From the NCBI RefSeq assembly GCF_041956535.1, contig NW_027192193.1, positions 394,244-414,950 on the forward strand: 20,707 nucleotides of DNA, in the 5' to 3' direction. The DNA comes from Calcarisporiella thermophila CBS 279.70 (lineage: Eukaryota > Calcarisporiellomycota). The notes beneath the pieces are model-generated. The model did no database searches and was not told where the DNA came from. It saw only the letters and a program-made list of their open reading frames with translations. Both the position numbers and the translations under genes were made by a program. Of the stretch, positions 10,873 to 20,285 are shown piece by piece. The first letter of the stretch is position 1; every line of letters begins with the position of its first letter.

Positions 10873-13363
10873 ATGTCTACACTGAATTCGGCCTTGTCCG
10901 AAAAAGAGCAACATGCGGCAGGCAAAGAGTTGACGGATGAGGGCCACTTCAAGCAAGAAGTGCGATCCATTGTCGATGAGTTCACGTATACATTGCAGTT
11001 CACCTGGCGAGCTGCCATTGTCGGTGCCCTGCTAGGATCCTTGATCGCCGCTTCGAATATGTATGGTAGGCTATACCGTTCTTCCTCGCCGAGCATAGGA
11101 GTGATATCTTATCTGGTATGATCTGTCCTCTCTTTGACGCAATATAGTTGGCCTTAAAGTTGGGGTAAGCTTAGAGAATGATTCTTGCTAAATAAAATGA
11201 AACGAAACGATGAGGGTTGACACGCCTCCGAATTGCTCTTTTGCAGTGGACCTTTGGCGCCAATCTCTTTGGGGCCATCTTCTCGTTCGCCATCCTTAAA
11301 TCGCTCTCTCGCATCCTCCCAAAGCGCTACGGCGGCGGAGACTTTGGGCCTAAAGAGAACTGCACTGCGCAAACGGCGGCAACGGCGGCAGGAGGTTTGT
11401 CGAGCGGGTTCGTCACTGCGGTGCCCGCCCTGTACAAGCTCGGCCTTCTCTCGCCCGATTTCCGGCAAGACATCCTGGCCATGTCGCTGTGGACCATTGC
11501 CGCCGCGTTCTACGGCCTCTTTTTCGCCGTCCCGTTGAGGAAGCATTTTGTGGTGAACCAGGATTTGCCGTTTCCTTCCGCACGCGCCACCGCGGAGACC
11601 ATCAAGTCGCTGCACCAGAGCTTGGCGGGCGAGAAGGATGCCATGAGACGGGCGCTGGTGCTTGCGGTTGCGGGGGGAACCAGCTTCGTATGGAGTGTGA
11701 TTGGCCACTGGATTCCCGGGATCTTTTCCGCGCCGCACATTCTCTTTTGGATCGGAAAAGCGACGGGCAGTGCGGGGCTGATGGCGGCAGACGAGAAGTG
11801 GCGCTGGGTGTTCCAGTGGGAGTTTGCATTTATCGGCGCGGGTCTCATGACGCCCGCAAGCACGGTGCTCGCCTTCTTTGGGACCACCGTGATAGTGTAT
11901 GGAATTGTCGGCCCGCTGATGCTGCAGTCGGGCTATATAGCGGGGGCGTTTGGGTTTGGAGAGAAGCCGACGGCCCAGGTAACCCCCCCCCCACCCCCTT
12001 ATCCCCTCCTTCCTCCCCCCCCCCATCTCTTAGTGAGCTGACGTATTTGTTTCGCATAGTCGTTTTTCCTATGGCCCGGGGTAGCGCTCATGGTGTTTGC
12101 TTCATTCACAGAGCTCTTTTTGAATTATGCAACCCTTTGGCGTGCTCTCAAGCTGGGGGTGCTTGAGGTGGGGCGCAAGGTGGCGAGTCTCTATGCTCGC
12201 TTGAAGAGCCGACGAGCGACCGCCACGGAGGCTCGCCCCGAGGAGGATGCGAAGGCAGACGAGAAACTGGGGCTCGACCACAAAGGGGGCCTGGAGGCCG
12301 AGGCCGAGGCCGAGGGCGTTCCCGCGCTGTGGTGGCTCTCGGGCATCATTGCCTCCGTCATCCTCACCTGCCTGATCATGGGGCTGTTCTTTGGCATTCC
12401 CGTTTACCAGACCCTCATTGCGGTCGTGCTCGCGTTCATCCTCTCCTTTGTCGGCATCCAATCCCTGGGTGAAACCGACATCAACCCCACGGGGTCCATC
12501 GGCAAAGTCACGCAGCTGGCGTTTGTGGGATTCCCAGCCCCGACCAAGGAGATTCTCCAGCGCACTGATCTACTTGCGGCGAACATCGCGTCGAGTGCGG
12601 CGTCGCAGAGCGCCGACATGGTGGCCGACTTGAAAACGGGGCAGCTGCTTGGTAAGCTAAGGATGCAGTTTCGGATGACGGCGGGCTCCACTCTAACTAG
12701 GTTGATGTTGCGTGCAGGGGCTTCTCCGCGCTCACAGTTTTTCGCGCAGCTGGTGGGCTCCGTTTTTGCCGTCGTCGTCGCGATTTCCTTGTTCTTCCTC
12801 TACGCCTCCGCCTACCCATGCATCACATCGCGCGAGACGGATCCCAACTGCCCCTTCGACCTGGTCTCTGCGACCATCTGGCGCCAAGTCACGGTGCTCC
12901 TCACCGAGAAGCTTGACATTCCCCGGGCGTCGATCATCACCACCATAGTCTTCGCGATCCTGGCTGTGGCCATCACGATTGCAAAGGCAAGATTGTTGCC
13001 GGCCCGCGCTGCGCATTACATTCCGAGTCTGACGGCAACTGGTATGGCGATGGTGAACACCAACCCCGCCATTGCAATTGCCATGATGCTTGGATGGGTG
13101 AGTGACATTTCATTCGATCCTCCATTCAATAGGAGCCTTCTGTTTATGCAAACGCTGCTTTGGTCTAATAGCTCATCAGCATCACTTGGAGAAAATACGG
13201 GGCCGCGAGCCATGAGCGCTATATGTATAGCGTCAGCGCCGGTCTCATTTCAGGGGTCGGCATCGGAGGAATCCTCAAAGCAGTGTTTGAAATTGCCGGT
13301 GTGCAGCACAGCTCCGTGACCGCCGGGTGTCTTGTTGCCGCAGACGGAACACCGCGGTGCTGA
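10873..13363 (+). CDS. OPT-family oligopeptide or metal-chelate transporter
   Basis: This is a multispanning proton-coupled transporter of the oligopeptide transporter (OPT) superfamily. The motif pattern fits the YSL/YGL114W side of the family better than the peptide-transporter side. Six exons (10873-11065, 11148-11164, 11247-11978, 12060-12651, 12718-13097, 13172-13363) encode 701 aa, normal for the family. The signature near the first span, SNMYVGLKVGWTFGANLFGAI, is split by a 17-nt microexon encoding part of VGLKVG. Many hydrophobic spans follow. A charged loop (about 345-400) contains EAEAEAE. The later signatures INPTGSIGKVTQL, ADMVADLKTGQLLGASPRSQ and MVNTNPAIAIAMMLGWLIS agree with OPT members. 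The C-terminal exon ends in a GIGGILKAVFEIAGV motif. The intron 12652-12717 is 66 nt, in frame and free of stops. The substrate cannot be read from sequence. Confidence 0.92.
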
Positions 13364-14661
13364 GGCAGCCCGCTTCCCCCTTCCCCCTCCTCCTTTCCCC
13401 ACTCGAACATCCTTCACTTCGCATTCGCGTTTTTCTCTTGACATGGTTTTGTGAGGACTTTTGATTTATTTTATCTTTTGCTCTCCTAATGTAAGTTGTA
13501 TTCGCCTCGTTTTTCTCCTTATGACTATTATTTATTTGTAATTGCCTTTTGTGCCGGAATAAAATAACCTCTTTTCAAGAGTTTTGCCGCGTGGGGTTTG
13601 AAGGTTTCCTTGCATCGGAGTTATTTGGGGTGTTCTGTGACATCAAGGGATTCATATGACGTTCTGCCGGTTATTATGGATTGGGCGGCGTTGTAAGAGG
13701 GGCTCCAACTCTACCCCTAGTGAGAGGATCCAAAGAGCCCATCTTGTAACAGCCAGCAGATAAGATCGTGGCCCCCCGTTCTTGGGCCCCACCGGCTGTA
13801 TACTGCCCTCCGTAAAAGAAGTCCTTGCCCTGCCGTATCGTACCATAGGAAACAGAACTTGTGGCTTGTGGGTGGGGAGCAGCCATTACCATGGGGGAAG
13901 GGTTAGCCAGCTGAGCGGTCTGAGACGATGTGAGATAGGGGAGGATGCCACCAATATCAAGTGAGAGTCACGGCCCCTCGGCTGTGGAGGGAAACAGATA
14001 ATTTTCCCCGAGGCCTGGTGCCCTAAGATCATGACACCTGGCCTCTGTGCGAGCTTGCCCTCGCCTGCCAGACCCCCCTCTCCCCCCCGGCCAAGGCCAG
14101 AATGCGATTAGGCAAGGTTTCATGAATCGACCACCATCGATCGGATATAAAGAGAGAGGGTTCCTCCCACGAAAAATAGGTTTCTCAAATTCTCCCCCCA
14201 ATCTGGTCCAATCAGCCGAAGTGAATCCGTATTTAACAGCTCAGCCTTCCAAAGGTGTGCCGCCTGCTTCTCTTCCACGATACCACTCTCTCGATCCCTT
14301 CTTGGCTTGCTAAGTGAAGTGGGATGTTTTTCCACCATTGAGTCACTCCATCGTCACAGCTTGAAGGCCTTTTCTCACCCCGCCTCCCCCTTTTCTGAAC
14401 TCTCTATGAAAGATTTCCATCCGATCCTGCGCTATCCTCCCTCGATTTCCGCTCTCTGGGCCTCTCTATCCGTTCTATTCTCTGCGTTTTACTTTGCCGG
14501 CGAGCAGGTTGACGGAGGCTAATTTTCTCTCTCGGCCGCTCCACTCCATTGATGCTTTAGTGTGTTCCCGATTGTGCCGCTTAGTTTGCTTTCATCATCA
14601 TTTCATCATTATTCCGCCCGCCGCGATTGCTTTTGCTTGGCCCCTTTAATTCCCCTCCGAT
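13364..14661. other. Intergenic region; one unexplained minus-strand frame
   Basis: This holds the 3' flank of the transporter and the promoter side of the phosphatase gene. A minus-strand frame (13674-13892) encodes a Gly/Ala/Thr-rich peptide including DFFYGGQYTAGGAQ and SAGCYKMGSLDPLTRG. It stays open upstream of the ATG to about 13945, where a TGA closes it, and no splice acceptor lies between. I do not recognise it and leave it uncalled. C-rich tracts occur near 14085-14095. A TATAAA word at about 14145 lies too far from the phosphatase start to be an obvious TATA box. Confidence 0.4.
13558..13563 (+). terminator. Polyadenylation signal of the transporter gene
   Basis: AATAAA lies about 195 bases after the stop codon of the transporter, within a T-rich stretch. 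Confidence 0.55.
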
Positions 14662-15267
14662 ATGCCCTCCTTCAGCGCAGAACGCCCCCTCTCCCCTCCT
14701 CGAGGTAATATGATTCTGCTCGAGATCCCCGCGCTGCCCTTCCGCTTCCTGATCCACGACACTCCCACCGACGTCACCCTCCCCATCTACCTCGATGCAT
14801 TTGTGGCACACAGGGTCAAGCATGTGCTGCGGGTCTGCCAGCCCGCCTACAGCGTTGCCCCGCTGGCCGCCCGCGGCATCACGGTGCATGATCTCCCCTT
14901 CCAGGACGGCGCCGCCCCTCCGAAGGAGGTGATCAAGCAGTGGCTCCAGCTCTTGGACGGGCTGGATGCCGGCGAGACGATTGCGGTGCATTGCGTGGCG
15001 GGCCTGGGGCGGGCCTGCGTGATGGTTGCCGTGGCGATGATCGAGATAGGGGGGATGAAGCCCCTCGATGCTGTGGAGTGCGTCCGCAGGCACAGGCGCG
15101 GCGCCTTCAACAAGCATCAGATCGAGTATCTCGACGGCTACAAGTGCGTCGGCCGGCCCTTGAGGCGCTCTGGCTCGCCCCCGGTGCGCAACCCTTTTGC
15201 CTGGGTGTTCAAGCGCAAGCAGCTGGAGGGCGCCACCGCCCTCAGCCTCCACGTCCATATGAGTTGA
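14662..15267 (+). CDS. PRL/PTP4A-type protein tyrosine phosphatase
   Basis: This single exon encodes 201 aa. PRL phosphatases are small dual-specificity-like enzymes; in animals they bind CNNM magnesium transporters and are farnesylated. The P-loop is HCVAGLGRA with nucleophile Cys111 and Arg117, identical to the PRL P-loop apart from the residue after it (Cys119 where PRLs have Pro). DLPFQDGAAPP matches PRL WPFDDGAPPP, keeping the presumed general acid Asp82. LRVCQPAY keeps the Cys (59) that forms the regulatory disulphide in PRLs. The late motif VRRHRRGAFNKHQIEYLDGY matches [20 protein letters not shown]. A basic tail KRK is present, but there is no C-terminal CAAX box, so prenylation is not expected. 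There is an extra N-terminal segment of about 25 residues. Confidence 0.88.
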   Translation: MPSFSAERPLSPPRGNMILLEIPALPFRFLIHDTPTDVTLPIYLDAFVAHRVKHVLRVCQPAYSVAPLAARGITVHDLPFQDGAAPPKEVIKQWLQLLDGLDAGETIAVHCVAGLGRACVMVAVAMIEIGGMKPLDAVECVRRHRRGAFNKHQIEYLDGYKCVGRPLRRSGSPPVRNPFAWVFKRKQLEGATALSLHVHMS

Positions 15268-15324
15268 CTACATGAAGGAGCTCGTGGGACCGGCTGGCTG
15301 CGGATGGCCCATTCTTCTTGTGTT

Positions 15325-15330
15325 AATAAA
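15325..15330 (+). terminator. Polyadenylation signal of the phosphatase gene
   Basis: AATAAA lies 58 bases after the stop codon of the PRL-type phosphatase, at a typical distance. Confidence 0.7.
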
Positions 15331-15574
15331 GTCAAGTGTGTTTACCCCATCTGGAACATTCTAGTTCGAGAAACAAAGTTGGTTGTGCCACCCAATTTGA
15401 CCTGTGCACAAACTACGCCGTTTTCACCTGAAATTCATTTGTAGTCTTTGGGGGGGCGAGACGAGTTGGATGGGTTCAAGCGGGAGGGGAGCAGAACCAA
15501 TTTATTTTGAGCTGGCCATGAAGCAGGCTGGAGATGAAGAGAGAGGAGGGTATAACGATATAGCGTTTATCTGA

Positions 15575-15578
<4 letters not shown>

Positions 15579-15606
<28 letters not shown>
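15579..15606. repeat. (AG)14 microsatellite, left of the gap
   Basis: Fourteen AG units are followed by an A/G-rich stretch that runs into the assembly gap. Confidence 0.95.
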
Positions 15607-15611
<5 letters not shown>

Positions 15612-15633
15612 AAAGTAGGAAAAGAAAATATAA

Positions 15634-15854
15634 NNNNNNNNNNNNNNNNNNNNNNNNNNNNNNNNNNNNNNNNNNNNNNNNNNNNNNNNNNNNNNNNNNN
15701 NNNNNNNNNNNNNNNNNNNNNNNNNNNNNNNNNNNNNNNNNNNNNNNNNNNNNNNNNNNNNNNNNNNNNNNNNNNNNNNNNNNNNNNNNNNNNNNNNNNN
15801 NNNNNNNNNNNNNNNNNNNNNNNNNNNNNNNNNNNNNNNNNNNNNNNNNNNNNN
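15634..15854. other. Assembly gap (221 N)
   Basis: This is a run of undetermined bases. AG repeats stand on both sides, with a 27-base A/G-rich stretch between the left repeat and the gap, so the break was probably caused by the microsatellite. Frames that run through it are artefacts. Confidence 0.99.

Positions 15855-15890
<36 letters not shown>
15855..15890. repeat. (AG)18 microsatellite, right of the gap
   Basis: Eighteen AG units start at the first base after the gap. The bases that follow closely resemble those left of the gap. Confidence 0.95.
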
Positions 15891-15898
<8 letters not shown>

Positions 15899-16152
15899 AT
15901 GGGAAAAGAAAAATATTAACATGTCAAAGTATATTATAAGTGGAAAATGGTGAAGGGAGTAGTAAAAAAAAACAAGGGGGGGGAGGGAATTGGAGGGAGA
16001 AATGAAAAAAAAAAACACATTCTATAAAGCGCAACGAGACAGACACAGAGAGACAGAAAGGAAAAAGAAAATGCAAACCTCACAAGAGAAAGACTATTTA
16101 CAAATTCACACTGGTAACAATCCATAAGAAATGCTTGCGTTGTTTTCGATTT

Positions 16153-17307
16153 TTACATGCGGTATCTTAGCGGCTCGACACAGCCAGAGGCGGCGTCATA
16201 TACCTGCCAGAGGGGGGTCTGGATGGGCACGGTGTGCAGCAGGGAGTACAGCCGGGGCAGGAAAGAGTTGATGAGGGTGGGCGGCCACATCGGGCCCGCG
16301 GCCGGCTGCGATGGCGTGGCCAGCTGGGGCTGAGAGGGGTACAGGGAGGCGGGGGCCGAGGGCGCGGGGTTCATGGCCCGGGCGAACCGCATCTTCTTGG
16401 GGGCATCGAAGCAGGGCAGGAGGGCCTGGTGGGCGCTGCGCTTGGCTCCCAGCAGCGGGTCCGGGGAGCGGTGCAGCGGGGTGGAGGCGATGCCGTGGAG
16501 CGGCGAGGTGGCCGGGGGGGTGATGGGCGAGGGCGATGCGCGCGGCAGGGCCCTGCGGAGCTGCGGGGGCTGCTGCTGGTGGGCGGAGAAGTGGCGGGCG
16601 GCCCACTGTTCCAGCTTGTGGGTCCACAGGTGGTACTCGGTGTCGGGGACGTGGAGGCGGTGGCCGAGGGCCTGCAGAAACTCGATCTCCATGATCACGA
16701 TTTCGCGCTGGGGGAGGCCCGAGACGCTGGCCCAGGTGTGGGCGGTGTAGGTCGAGTCGTCGAGGTACTTGTTGGCGAGCATCAGGGCCACGGTGAACAG
16801 CCGGTACTCGCAGCCGGGCATGCCCTGCACGCGCGTGGCGCGGCGGTAGCGCTGGGCGTAGAGCAGCGCCAGCAGGACCACGGGGCGGGTGACCTGGGTC
16901 GAGCCCAGCAGCCGCTGGCAGAACTGGGTCAGCAGCATCAGGGCTTCGCGCTCGGAGCGCTGCGCGACCGCGGGGGGGTGCTGTGTGCCGTACCAGATGA
17001 GGCATGTGACGGTGGCGGCGAAGAGGGCGAGCGGCACAGGCTCGGCCTTGGCGGGCAGCGGCTGGACGGTGGGCGACACCGGCGGCGAGATGAGCGCGGG
17101 CCGCGCGGCAGCGATGGCGCGGGTGGCGCCTGCGCCGGCGCGGAATGCCGCGGATGCCATGGCGGGCGCGGGGGGCATGATCATGATGGAGGGGTTGAGA
17201 TGCGATGCGGCGATGGGATCCGGGGTGCAGGCGAGGTGGGGGGGGAGGAGGGCGGGGTCTAGCGATCCCAGGGGGGCGCATGTGGAGTGGAAGGCTGTCC
17301 TATCCAT
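16153..17307 (-). CDS. Pho80-like (PCL/Clg1-type) cyclin
   Basis: This is a fungal cyclin of the Pho80/Pcl class, which bind Pho85-type kinases in phosphate, glycogen and cell-cycle control. One exon, 384 aa, starts at 17307; the frame is open upstream but the extension is not cyclin-like. The N-terminus (1-90) is Pro/Ala-rich and disordered. The cyclin box is about 92-235: it begins near LFAATVTCLIWYG, then has RPVVLLALLYAQRY, the conserved FTVALMLANKYLDDSTYT with Lys180, and SGLPQREIVIMEIEFLQAL with Glu207/Glu209, likely partners for the kinase. The C-terminal third is Pro/Ser/Ala-rich with several S-P and T-P sites, possible kinase targets. GC content is very high compared with genes at the left. 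Whether it is a Pcl- or Clg1-type cyclin cannot be decided here, though IWYG favours Clg1. Confidence 0.85.
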   Translation of the reverse strand: MDRTAFHSTCAPLGSLDPALLPPHLACTPDPIAASHLNPSIMIMPPAPAMASAAFRAGAGATRAIAAARPALISPPVSPTVQPLPAKAEPVPLALFAATVTCLIWYGTQHPPAVAQRSEREALMLLTQFCQRLLGSTQVTRPVVLLALLYAQRYRRATRVQGMPGCEYRLFTVALMLANKYLDDSTYTAHTWASVSGLPQREIVIMEIEFLQALGHRLHVPDTEYHLWTHKLEQWAARHFSAHQQQPPQLRRALPRASPSPITPPATSPLHGIASTPLHRSPDPLLGAKRSAHQALLPCFDAPKKMRFARAMNPAPSAPASLYPSQPQLATPSQPAAGPMWPPTLINSFLPRLYSLLHTVPIQTPLWQVYDAASGCVEPLRYRM

Positions 17308-17834
17308 GGTGCAGGGTGTGCGGTGGGGAGAGCGCAGGAGGGGGGCGGGGGGAGGAGGGAGAGGAGCAGTGGAAAAGAGAATGAAAAAGGAAAAAGGCAG
17401 TGAGAAAGAAGTATTTATAAAAAAGGGGTAAGGAAATCTTGGAAATTTTAGAATCAAAGTAGATTCTACATTGTTTTGCATTGTTTCTGTGAAACAAGAC
17501 AAAGGCTAGATGACTATAATGAGTAGCCATTCAAATTACAAAGAAAACCCAAAATTTAGATTAATATTCATCTCCCTCAATAACAAGTTTCTGCCAGCGG
17601 GGCCAATCATTTGCCGCCTGGTTTCTAATCTTGAGTGACAATGACGCTGATGACTTGCCGAGCTCGCGCATTATTATTTTTCAAACTGAGTCCTTTCTAA
17701 AGTGGGAACCCGTCTTACAAGCAGGAGCACAGGTGAAAAAAAAAAAATTGCGTTTTCCTATGGAACCTTATGCCCTCGGTGTGCTGGGGGACGGGGCGTC
17801 CGCACCCCAATCGCCGGCCCACCAGCGCGGCCTG

Positions 17835-17858
17835 GGCGAGGGCGAGGGCGAGGGCGAG
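17835..17858. repeat. (GGCGAG)4 hexanucleotide repeat
   Basis: Four perfect GGCGAG units run straight into a G run (17858-17866). Confidence 0.9.
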
Positions 17859-18048
17859 GGGGGGGGAGAGGTTAGGGCGGCGGGCGCAAGTAGGTTAGGG
17901 GGAGGAGGGTGTGGAACCACTGAGTCGTCATCAAGCGAAGATTGTTCTGTGTTTGAATGTGGTACATTGCAAATTTAAATCGTTAATTTTCTTTTTTGGC
18001 TCTTATTTTGCCGATATTTGCAGGCGCTTACATTGCGTCTGCCCTCTC

Positions 18049-18069
18049 CTGCTGCTGCTGCTGCTGCTG
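18049..18069. repeat. (CTG)7 microsatellite
   Basis: Seven perfect CTG units lie in the non-coding region upstream of the cyclin. Confidence 0.9.
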
Positions 18070-20044
18070 CTCCCCGCCCTCCCACTTGCCCATCGCCTCG
18101 CCAACTTTCAGGCTGCATCGCCGATTAGAAAAAAAAAAAAAAAAGTACTGAAAAAATTCCGTCAATCGCGCGCAGTGGAAGGCTGGCTTTATTTTCACCC
18201 ACCGCGGCTCTCATTTGCTGATCCTCATCTGCTAACCATTTCTTCCATAAATAACACTGCTAAATTAATGATTGCGACAAGCCCTTCAAAATGGAAAAAA
18301 GGGGTGGCAAACCGCGTGGTGTTATTGTAATGTTCCACTCGCATATGCTTATTCGTTTTTTTTTTTCTGTTGGGCCCCCTCTGGCCACACGAACAGCCGA
18401 GCAAGGCTGTCCAAGTCCGCAGGCCTCCGGCGTCTTGCCACGTCTCAGCCATAGGAGTTAGTAATGTGGGCTTGGGCGAGGATGATTAGTGTTCCGCTTT
18501 TCGCAAAATTGTTTTAGAGGTGTTGGAGCTCTGCACAGTGGACACCGCAACAATCAAAGCTCAGCTTTAGCCCTCGCCCTGCACCATCCCCCCTAATTTG
18601 CAACGCGACTGGCATGTCGGCCTGACTGGCTGGGAAACCGGAAACCAAACAAGCGCGCGCCCATCCCCAAACCTTCTCTGCCGCCCCCCTCCTTGCATAT
18701 CCATCAATAAGCAATCTTCGCTTTGCGTCAAGCCTTGGACGCCTCCGCCCGCCTAGAGTTCGGGCCCGTGACTATTAATAACCCCTCCTCCACGCTGCCC
18801 GCTTTCCCCAGCTTGTTCTGATGGGACTGCGCAGCAAACTCTAAGCGGGCCTGCGTGCTCCCATGGGGTGGGGGGGCCGGCTGCAAGGATGCACAAATTG
18901 CCTGCTTGGTTGGTCGGGCCACTCGCCCGCGCGGCCTCCTTCCAGAAATGACTGCCTCATGCCGAAAAGGACAAGAGCCAGGGGGCTTGGGCGCGCGCCC
19001 TAGCGCGTGCAGTTCCTCCTCCTCCCTCTGCGCGCGGTGGGACCGCCCCCATTTGCGCGGCCTTTCCTTTTCCTCCCCCTCGCCCTCAGCATGGTGAGTC
19101 CTGAGGCACCGTGAGTAAATATGCCACAAAGCTTCCTCCACCCGCCCATCCAGCTCCCACCCACTCGTCGTCTGAAACCCTCGGATTTAGTCGCTCGTGT
19201 CCCGAGCTATTCTCCGGCCCAATGACAGGGGCCCGCGCCATTGGCTTCTCAGATGGAACAAGGTCACACCCATCCAACCGCGGGCCTTGCTCCATGCCCG
19301 CTTGCGGATTTTTTCCTAATCGGGGCGCGATAAGCCTCCTCTCCCTCTCATCCTGCAAGCACCCTTCCCCCCCCCCCCCCGCCGCCTGCTTTCACGCGCT
19401 TGGCCTGAATGCAACCGCGGTGATTCGCATCCTCCTCAAACACCGGATCGCGCTGTGGAGCGGCTGGGTCTGGCCGGAACCTTCTCGCCTCCTTCCTTAT
19501 CCTCCTAAATTGCTCCCGTCCTCCCCTCAGCATAAGCCCTCAAGATCGGATCTAACTTCCCAAAAAGGCTATGGCTCGCAGGCTTTTTTTGTTTTCTTCT
19601 CTCTCTTGCCGAAATGGCAGGAAATTCTTGGTCAAACCTGAGACACCCCTCTCTTTAGTCACCGCCCCATATGAAATTCCGATCTTCGCACATCCCATTG
19701 TTTTGCATAAGAGACGACTTGATAGCAAGCGAATATGGGCAAGATCGCGTCGATGGCTTTCCCATCCTGTTTCTCCAGACCCGGCAGAGAGAGTCAGGTG
19801 GGCAATGCCTCCTATCCCTCCGAAACAGGCCATCACCCTAGCACGTCGTTCGATCTGCGAGGATGGGAAAGCTGACTTGCAATAGCTTGCGGCCTTGTCG
19901 CGGTGTGACATAGGCAGCTGGGACACGTCACCACGATGCTGTGCCTCCTATCGCCGCGGAGTAAAATGGTGCAACCAAGCTTCATTTGCGGCTTGGGGGG
20001 GCGGGCCTATACTGATTAGTGTTGAGAATTTGTGTTTTATTTTT

Positions 20045-20072
20045 CCGACAAAGCTGTCGGATATGTCGGATA
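20045..20072. repeat. Subterminal repeats of the hAT element
   Basis: CCGACA (20045-20050) pairs with TGTCGG (20055-20060) around AAGC. The nine-base unit TGTCGGATA then occurs twice in tandem (20055-20063, 20064-20072). Clustered subterminal copies of one word in hAT elements are typical binding sites for the transposase. Confidence 0.6.
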
Positions 20073-20285
20073 TTTTTGAAATTTCGTGTTTTATGTGTTT
20101 TATTTTTTTCCAAAATAATCCTTAGTTTCACCTCTTTACGCGAAAAAGAAATGCGTCTCCTCATTTTTTTAAAAAACCTTTCCTTTTCACATGAGAACAA
20201 TCATTTCACTTTCTTATGGTATTAGTTTTTATTTAATTTTAAAGCTCGACTTTCATGTCGTTTACTTTGTTGGATTTAGTTGAAA

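Larger units (their letters stand above)
17308..20016. other. Long region without a recognised gene
   Basis: About 2.7 kb lies upstream of the cyclin start. It alternates AT-rich parts (17400-17600, 17960-18350) with GC-rich, pyrimidine-rich parts (18550-19550). Open frames such as 18728-19141 (minus) and 19111-19641 (plus) show no family motif and no splice-linked partner. It contains (GGCGAG)4 at 17835-17858, (CTG)7 at 18049-18069, an A run near 18130-18144 and a C run near 19368-19380. A long regulatory region or a noncoding transcript is possible; nothing proves either. Confidence 0.45.

Noticed and set aside
11154-12026. 290-codon minus-strand frame opposite the transporter
   Set aside because: It is the antisense shadow of the transporter exon, which has clear OPT motifs on the plus strand.
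15476-16018. Frames on both strands running through the N gap
   Set aside because: They consist of undetermined codons plus AG-repeat translation and are not evidence of a gene.
16234-17262. 342-codon plus-strand frame and 361-codon minus-strand frame within the cyclin
   Set aside because: Both are low-complexity Gly/Arg- or Pro/Arg-rich shadows caused by very high GC; only the frame ending at 16153 encodes a cyclin box.
17631-17978. Plus-strand frame of 115 codons
   Set aside because: It begins at TTG, runs through an A run and the GGCGAG repeat, and shows no family motif.
19111-19641. Plus-strand frame of 176 codons
   Set aside because: Composition is Pro/Ser-rich from a pyrimidine-rich region, it crosses a C run, and nothing in it resembles a domain; the long frame follows from high GC content.
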